Source: CAYNLK01 sp964398055 (GTDB lineage: Bacteria; Chloroflexota; Anaerolineae; 4572-78; J111). Taken from it: a stretch of DNA of 64,000 nt. The translations under genes were made by a program, and so were the position numbers. The notes below the pieces were generated by a model. That model did not search any database, was not told the origin of the DNA, and was given only the letters and a program-made list of their open reading frames with translations. Below, one piece after another: positions 60,140 to 64,000 of this stretch. Each line of letters begins with the position of its first letter. The stretch's first letter is position 1. The DNA lies in contig CAYNLK010000013.1 in the NCBI GenBank assembly GCA_964398055.1, positions 1 to 64,000 on the forward strand. The letters are read 5' to 3'.

Positions 60140-60680
60140 GTTTGTATCTCTTTGTCTTATCCGCCATTCGCAAGATGCCGTCTTCAACACCCCACTCAGT
60201 TAACGCCTCCAGCGGCGCCCAGGCCAAAGCTTTGGACTCAGAGCTGACAACCAGCAGTTCTGCCGGGTCGGCCTCAAAGATGAACCTGATATCATAATGG
60301 TAGTGCATAGAGACGCCCGGCTTGGCCGGAATCAGGTGGATATCCAGATCGAAGATATCGGTTGACAGCGGCCGAATCCGGCGCAGACCGGACTCTTCGC
60401 CGGCTTCGCGGCGGGCCACGGCGAAAATGTCAGGGTCGCCGTCGGCGTGGCCGCCCGGCTGCAGCCAGCGGTCCAACTGGCGGTGGTGGGTTAGCAGCAC
60501 CCGGTCGCGGCCAGGGTTGACAATCCAGGCTGAGCCGGTCAGGTGCCCGACCGCCAAGCTGCGTTCAAAGCAGTCCGGATTGGCCTGCACAAATTGGCGC
60601 ACCCGTTCCCGTTGCAGCCGGTCCCGGTCATCGGTGAGCGGGTAACTGTCCAATAACCGCAAAATTTTCCGGCGATGCAC
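60132..60680 (-). CDS. Nudix hydrolase
   Basis: 182-residue Nudix-domain protein, presumably hydrolysing a nucleoside diphosphate-linked compound. Nudix box spans about residues 76-98: GHADGD, then ARREAGEESGL matching REUXEEXGU. The first conserved Glu of the box (GX5E) is Pro here. N-terminal 40 residues are helical (LQRERVRQFVQANPDCFERS). It lies 6 bp after the hydroxyacyl-CoA dehydrogenase-like gene in a run of four genes. Confidence 0.88.
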   Translation of the reverse strand: MHRRKILRLLDSYPLTDDRDRLQRERVRQFVQANPDCFERSLAVGHLTGSAWIVNPGRDRVLLTHHRQLDRWLQPGGHADGDPDIFAVARREAGEESGLRRIRPLSTDIFDLDIHLIPAKPGVSMHYHYDIRFIFEADPAELLVVSSESKALAWAPLEALTEWGVEDGILRMADKTKRYKRD

Positions 60681-60686
60681 GATCTG

Positions 60687-61592
60687 CTATTTACCCTCCA
60701 GGAAGCCGGGCTGCTGGTAGGCCGGTTCGGGATAGCTGTAGAAACCCCGCCCGGTTTTTACCCCCAACCAGCCCCGGTCGACGTACTGCTTGAGAAAGTC
60801 GGCGTTGGTTTGCAGTTCGGGATCGGGCAACGTTTTGGCCCAATATGCGGTAATATCCCAGGCGGTTTTGAGACCGATCACATCCAGAATGCCCATCGGT
60901 CCAATCCGTGTTTTCATCACGCCCATCCAGGCCCGGTCAATATCCTCAATGGAGGCCACCTCTTTGGCGGCCAGGCTGATGGCGGCCCGGTTCAAGGCGC
61001 CGAGCATCGAGTTGAAGACGTAGCCGTAATTTTCCTTTTGCAGCACAATCGGAATCTGGCCGATCCGTTGGGCAAACTGTTGCAGCAGCTCGACCGTCTC
61101 CGCCGCAGTGCCGGGATGAGGCATAATATCGACCACGTTGGACTCCCAGACAATCTGGTGAAAGTGCAAGGCCGCAAATTGAGGCGGCCGGCCGGTGGCT
61201 TCGGCAAACATCGAGGGCAGCAGCATTGAGGTGTTGGTGGTGAAGATGGTGTGGGCCGGGCAGAGCCGGTTGAATTGAGCCAAGACCTGGCCTTTTAAGG
61301 TGGGGTCCTCCGGCACAGACTCGCTCAGCAAGTCGGCCTGGGCGGCCTGAGCGGGATCGGTAGTGGAGGTGATACGGGCCAGGGCCGCTTCAGCTTCGTC
61401 CTGACTGAGCCGGTCGGTGGCCACTAAATGGTCGGCGTAGACTTTGATCTGTTCGGTGGCCGCCGCCAACATCTCCGGGGCCAGGTCATACAGGGTAACC
61501 TGATAGCCGTGCATGGCGCATTGCAGGCCAATCTGCTGGCCCATCGTTCCGGCGCCGATGATTAGAATGTGGTGAATGTTGTCGATATTCAT
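60687..61592 (-). CDS. 3-hydroxyacyl-CoA dehydrogenase family protein
   Basis: 301 residues: NAD-binding IIGAGTMGQQIGLQCAMHGY near residue 10, the TNTSMLLPS loop, the catalytic-His region ALHFHQIVWESNVVDIM (classical enzymes have HFFNPVPVMKLVE), and a C-terminal domain with NYGYVFNSMLGALNRAA and GVKTGRGFYSYPEP. Divergence of the catalytic loop suggests a substrate other than hydroxybutyryl-CoA. The AGGAG ribosome site lies in the arm of a 9-bp hairpin. Confidence 0.82.
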   Translation of the reverse strand: MNIDNIHHILIIGAGTMGQQIGLQCAMHGYQVTLYDLAPEMLAAATEQIKVYADHLVATDRLSQDEAEAALARITSTTDPAQAAQADLLSESVPEDPTLKGQVLAQFNRLCPAHTIFTTNTSMLLPSMFAEATGRPPQFAALHFHQIVWESNVVDIMPHPGTAAETVELLQQFAQRIGQIPIVLQKENYGYVFNSMLGALNRAAISLAAKEVASIEDIDRAWMGVMKTRIGPMGILDVIGLKTAWDITAYWAKTLPDPELQTNADFLKQYVDRGWLGVKTGRGFYSYPEPAYQQPGFLEGK

Positions 61593-61597
61593 AGTTT

Positions 61598-61674
61598 GAC
61601 TCCTGAAAACAGTGAGTAGTTATCAGGAGTCAGTGAACCGTTGAACTGACAACCGATAACTGATAACTGATAAC
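61598..61674 (-). promoter_or_regulatory. Hairpin sequestering a ribosome site, next to a GATAACT repeat
   Basis: On the minus strand GACTCCTGA (61631-61623) can pair perfectly with TCAGGAGTC (61606-61598), which contains the AGGAG used for the ATG at 61592; loop of 16 nt. Just beyond it, 61655-61674 holds three tandem GATAAC units with a 7-bp period, a common intergenic repeat. Confidence 0.5.
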
Positions 61675-61707
61675 AGGAACTATCACACCCCCTGGGTAAC
61701 GATAGGC

Positions 61708-62877
61708 TCAAGGGTGAGCGCGAGTTAACCGATTGGTCAAAAAGGTGACCACGGCAGCAGCCAGCAGCAGGCCGGCTACCACGCTGAAAGCATTTTGCAG
61801 GTCAAGCTGATCGGCTACCCAACCCAGGACCAGGGGCGAGATCAGGATGGCCAGCCCACTGGCCAGAGCGATCCGGGCGCTGGCGGCGTCGTTGCGGCGA
61901 GCGCCAACGCTTACGGCCACAGCCAGGGTCAGCGGGAATGTGTTGGCCACACCCAGCCCGGCGAAAAACAAACCGGTGATATTTAGCGGCCCGAAGGATG
62001 CTAACCAAAACAGGCCAAAACCAACCCCGGCAATCCCAATGGCGCTGAGCAGCAAAGTTGGGCTGGCTACGGTCCGGCTGAGACGACTGCCGATGATCCG
62101 GCCCAAGACCATGGCCCCAAAGAACACGCTCATCATGGTGGCCGCATTGACCTTGCTCAATCCAATCTTTTCGACCAGGTAGTCAGCGCCCCAGAAAATC
62201 AAGCACCACTCGACCGAAACCACCAGCATGACCACGCTCCAATAGGCCCAATAAGCCTTTGGCAGAGAGGGAGGCGCGCCGGGATTTGATTTAAGGGTAG
62301 CCGCCGGGCGGTTATCGGGAACCACCACGGTCTGGAAATAGATGAAAAGGCTGGCAAATGCGGCGGTAATCAAATAGAGGGCGCTGCGCCAGCCCCAATC
62401 GGAGCGTTGAAACGCGCCGATCAAGACCGGGGCCAGGCTGGCGCTGATACTGGCGGCCACATTTGACTCGGTCAGGGCAATGGCTCGCTGCTCCCCGTGA
62501 TGATCCGATAGGCTGGCCTGGATCATCACCAGCAGAAATGACCCTAAGCCACCCATCAACAAGGCACCGGCAAGGGTCAGTAGCACCCGGTCGCCGCCAG
62601 CCAGGATTACCGCGCCGGCGGCCATCCCGGCCCCACCGCCCCAAAAAACGACCCGCCGGCCCCACTGCTGGGCCAGGCGGTCGCCCAACAGTCCGGCTAC
62701 GATCATTCCCAGAGCAAAGGCGCTGCCGTGCAATCCGGCGACGGTGTAGCTGAAATTCAGTTCGGCGCGCAGAAAAGGCATCAGCGGGCCGAGGATGGCC
62801 ATAGCATAGGCATAGTAGGCCAGCATCAAGTAGGCCAACCAGGTGAAGCGATCCCGGACGAAGACGTTGGTTAGCAT
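61708..62877 (-). CDS. Major facilitator superfamily transporter
   Basis: 389-residue MFS permease with about 12 helices in two halves. The loop between helices 2 and 3 shows GDRLAQQWGRRVVFW, the MFS motif A in variant form; the central loop (about 185-215) is Pro-rich. Substrate unknown. Convergence with nothing; it lies 20 bp after the aldolase gene and may be co-transcribed with it. Confidence 0.88.
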   Translation of the reverse strand: MLTNVFVRDRFTWLAYLMLAYYAYAMAILGPLMPFLRAELNFSYTVAGLHGSAFALGMIVAGLLGDRLAQQWGRRVVFWGGGAGMAAGAVILAGGDRVLLTLAGALLMGGLGSFLLVMIQASLSDHHGEQRAIALTESNVAASISASLAPVLIGAFQRSDWGWRSALYLITAAFASLFIYFQTVVVPDNRPAATLKSNPGAPPSLPKAYWAYWSVVMLVVSVEWCLIFWGADYLVEKIGLSKVNAATMMSVFFGAMVLGRIIGSRLSRTVASPTLLLSAIGIAGVGFGLFWLASFGPLNITGLFFAGLGVANTFPLTLAVAVSVGARRNDAASARIALASGLAILISPLVLGWVADQLDLQNAFSVVAGLLLAAAVVTFLTNRLTRAHP

Positions 62878-62897
62878 CGTGTGAAAGCTGGCTGCGG

Positions 62898-63857
62898 CTA
62901 TTTTGCCGCGGCCAACGCCTGGCGCACTTCTGCCAGCCGGCCGGCGCTGCCGAGTTTCTGGCTCTTGTGGACGATGAAATTGGCGTACTCCTCGACCAGG
63001 ATTTTGCCCGGCTTGCGGAAGTCGAAATTCTCGGGGTTGTCCCGGAAACTCTCCCGGAAGACGCGGGTATAGACCAGCCGGCCATCGGTGTCGATATTGA
63101 CCTTGGTCACCCCCAGCGGCACGGCCCGGATGAACTCGTTCTCATCAACGCCCTTGGCCGAAGGGTCGAGCTTGCCGCCGGCGGCGTTGATCCGCTCCAC
63201 CTCCTGGCGCGGCACCGACGAGGAGCCGTGCATCACCAGGGGAAAGCCGGGCAGCCGCTGCTGAATCTCGGCCATGCGCTCAAAGTGCAAGCCCTGACTG
63301 CCGGTGAATTTGTAGGCGCCGTGACTGGTGCCGATGGCCACCGCCAGCGAGTCGCAGCCGGTCTGCTCCACAAACTCCCTGGCCTCGTCCGGGTCGGTCA
63401 GAAGGGCGTGCTTTTCATCGACGCGAATATCCTCTTCAACCCCGCCCAACATGCCCAGTTCCGCCTCCACGCTGACCCCGCGGGCGTGGGCGCGCTCTAC
63501 CACCCGGCGGGTGATGGCCACGTTCTCGGCAAAGGGATGGTGCGAGGCGTCGATCATGACCGAGCTGTAGAAGCCGGAGTCGATGCAATCGTAGCAGGTG
63601 GCCTCATCGCCGTGGTCCAGGTGGACGGCAAAAATGGCCTCCGGGTACATAGCCTCGGCTGCCCGGATCATCGCTTCCAGCATTGGCACGCCAGCATATT
63701 TGCGGGCGCCGCGCGAGATTTGGATAATCATCGGGGCCTGGGCCTTGATCGAGCCTTCGAACAAGCCCAGCGTTTGTTCCATATTGTTGATATTGTAGGC
63801 GCCAATGGCAAAGTTGCCGTAGGCGACTTTGAATAGATCAGCCGTTGTGACAATCAT
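62898..63857 (-). CDS. fba: Class II fructose-bisphosphate aldolase family protein
   Basis: 319-residue zinc-dependent ketose-bisphosphate aldolase. Ligands and catalytic residues: HLDHGDEAT (catalytic Asp and zinc His), AELGMLGGVEED, GTSHGAYKF (zinc His), LVMHGSSSVP (zinc His) and NIDTDGRL for phosphate binding. It cleaves fructose-1,6-bisphosphate or a related sugar such as tagatose-bisphosphate. TTGGAGG is 6 nt before the ATG. Confidence 0.9.
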   Translation of the reverse strand: MIVTTADLFKVAYGNFAIGAYNINNMEQTLGLFEGSIKAQAPMIIQISRGARKYAGVPMLEAMIRAAEAMYPEAIFAVHLDHGDEATCYDCIDSGFYSSVMIDASHHPFAENVAITRRVVERAHARGVSVEAELGMLGGVEEDIRVDEKHALLTDPDEAREFVEQTGCDSLAVAIGTSHGAYKFTGSQGLHFERMAEIQQRLPGFPLVMHGSSSVPRQEVERINAAGGKLDPSAKGVDENEFIRAVPLGVTKVNIDTDGRLVYTRVFRESFRDNPENFDFRKPGKILVEEYANFIVHKSQKLGSAGRLAEVRQALAAAK

Positions 63858-63900
63858 GGTGCACCTCCAATTTTTTACTGATGATACTCTTTCCCGGTGA

Positions 63901-63935
63901 AAAAAACAAAAGGGGCAGGCTTATAACCTACCCCT
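63901..63935 (-). terminator. Intrinsic terminator of the gene at the right edge
   Basis: On the minus strand AGGGGTAGG (63935-63927) pairs with CCTGCCCCT (63919-63911), with one G-T pair and a 7-nt loop, followed by TTTGTTTTTTT. It lies between the right-edge gene and the aldolase. Confidence 0.75.
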
Positions 63936-63965
63936 GTAATATCGTTACCTCAGTTGCCGGGGCGC

Positions 63966-64000
63966 TCAGGCCATACCCAGGCTGCGCTTGGCCCCGTCGA
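63966..64000 (-). CDS. C-terminal end of an unidentified gene (partial)
   Basis: The last ten or so codons of a minus-strand gene, ending DGAKRSLGMA and TGA at 63968-63966, 31 bp before a good terminator. Too short to assign. Confidence 0.5.
   Translation of the reverse strand, partial: DGAKRSLGMA

Noticed and set aside
1..64000. CRISPR arrays, rRNA, tRNA, prophage or complete insertion sequences
   Set aside because: Looked for regularly spaced repeats, cloverleaf-like segments, structural phage genes and transposases; none seen.

Overview
The window looks like a chromosomal segment of an uncultured, respiring Chloroflexota bacterium (Anaerolineae/Caldilineae-like). This is inferred from a complete alternative complex III (act) operon joined to a caa3-type, A2-family cytochrome oxidase, a type II NADH dehydrogenase, a PknB-type kinase with a Thr/Pro-rich linker and LGFP-like tail, a ferredoxin-ASKHA (RACo-like) protein, and many intergenic palindromes. 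There are no rRNA or tRNA genes, no CRISPR array and no complete insertion sequence.

Layout. 0.2-4.8 kb (minus): lipid kinase coupled to an OmpR-type response regulator, a MazF-type toxin-antitoxin pair, DedA and AI-2E-family membrane proteins, and a decayed Na+/Ca2+ antiporter fragment. 5.4-17.9 kb (plus): actABCDEF, a small membrane protein, SCO, coxB, coxA, coxC and coxD, a full quinol-to-oxygen respiratory block; the assembly factor SURF1 faces it at 18.2-18.95 kb. 19.2-21.7 kb: a secreted TolB-like beta-propeller lipoprotein. 21.9-30.3 kb (minus): NDH-2, hisC, a SpoU-type rRNA methyltransferase, a DapL-like aminotransferase, a soluble histidine kinase, and a tightly coupled mntA-hepT-trmFO run. 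30.5-40.3 kb (mainly plus): RACo-like protein, FHA protein, two M42 aminopeptidases, a TGS-domain nucleoside kinase, an EcsC/DUF697-like protein, a YgiT zinc finger and rlmN.

40.4-51.9 kb is a housekeeping block: rpmB (minus), a FakA/FakB-like fatty-acid kinase pair, recG, coaD, a coiled-coil protein, yceD, rpmF, fabD, fabG, nusB, tatA and tatC. It is interrupted between fabD and fabG by stacked palindromes and a 152-bp MITE-like element with 18-bp perfect terminal inverted repeats and a 10-bp target duplication. 51.9-58.8 kb (plus) holds a DUF952 protein, a PknB kinase, a zinc dehydrogenase, an M55 peptidase, a CDF transporter, a DUF433/DUF5615 pair with a truncated toxin, and an AAA ATPase. 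58.8-64 kb (minus) holds a trans-3-hydroxyproline dehydratase-like enzyme, a GST-like thioredoxin-fold protein, a Nudix protein, a 3-hydroxyacyl-CoA dehydrogenase-like protein, an MFS transporter, class II aldolase, and the last codons of another gene.

The most notable non-coding signals are the MITE-like element; two mutually exclusive 15-bp helices beside it; strong promoters whose -10 box lies only 8-9 nt from the start codon (yceD, DUF952, mntA), implying leaderless mRNAs; a terminator-like hairpin in the leader of the RACo-like gene; and a hairpin that would hide the ribosome binding site of the hydroxyacyl-CoA dehydrogenase. I see no clearly unprecedented multi-gene system. Functional calls rest on reading motifs by eye, with no database search.
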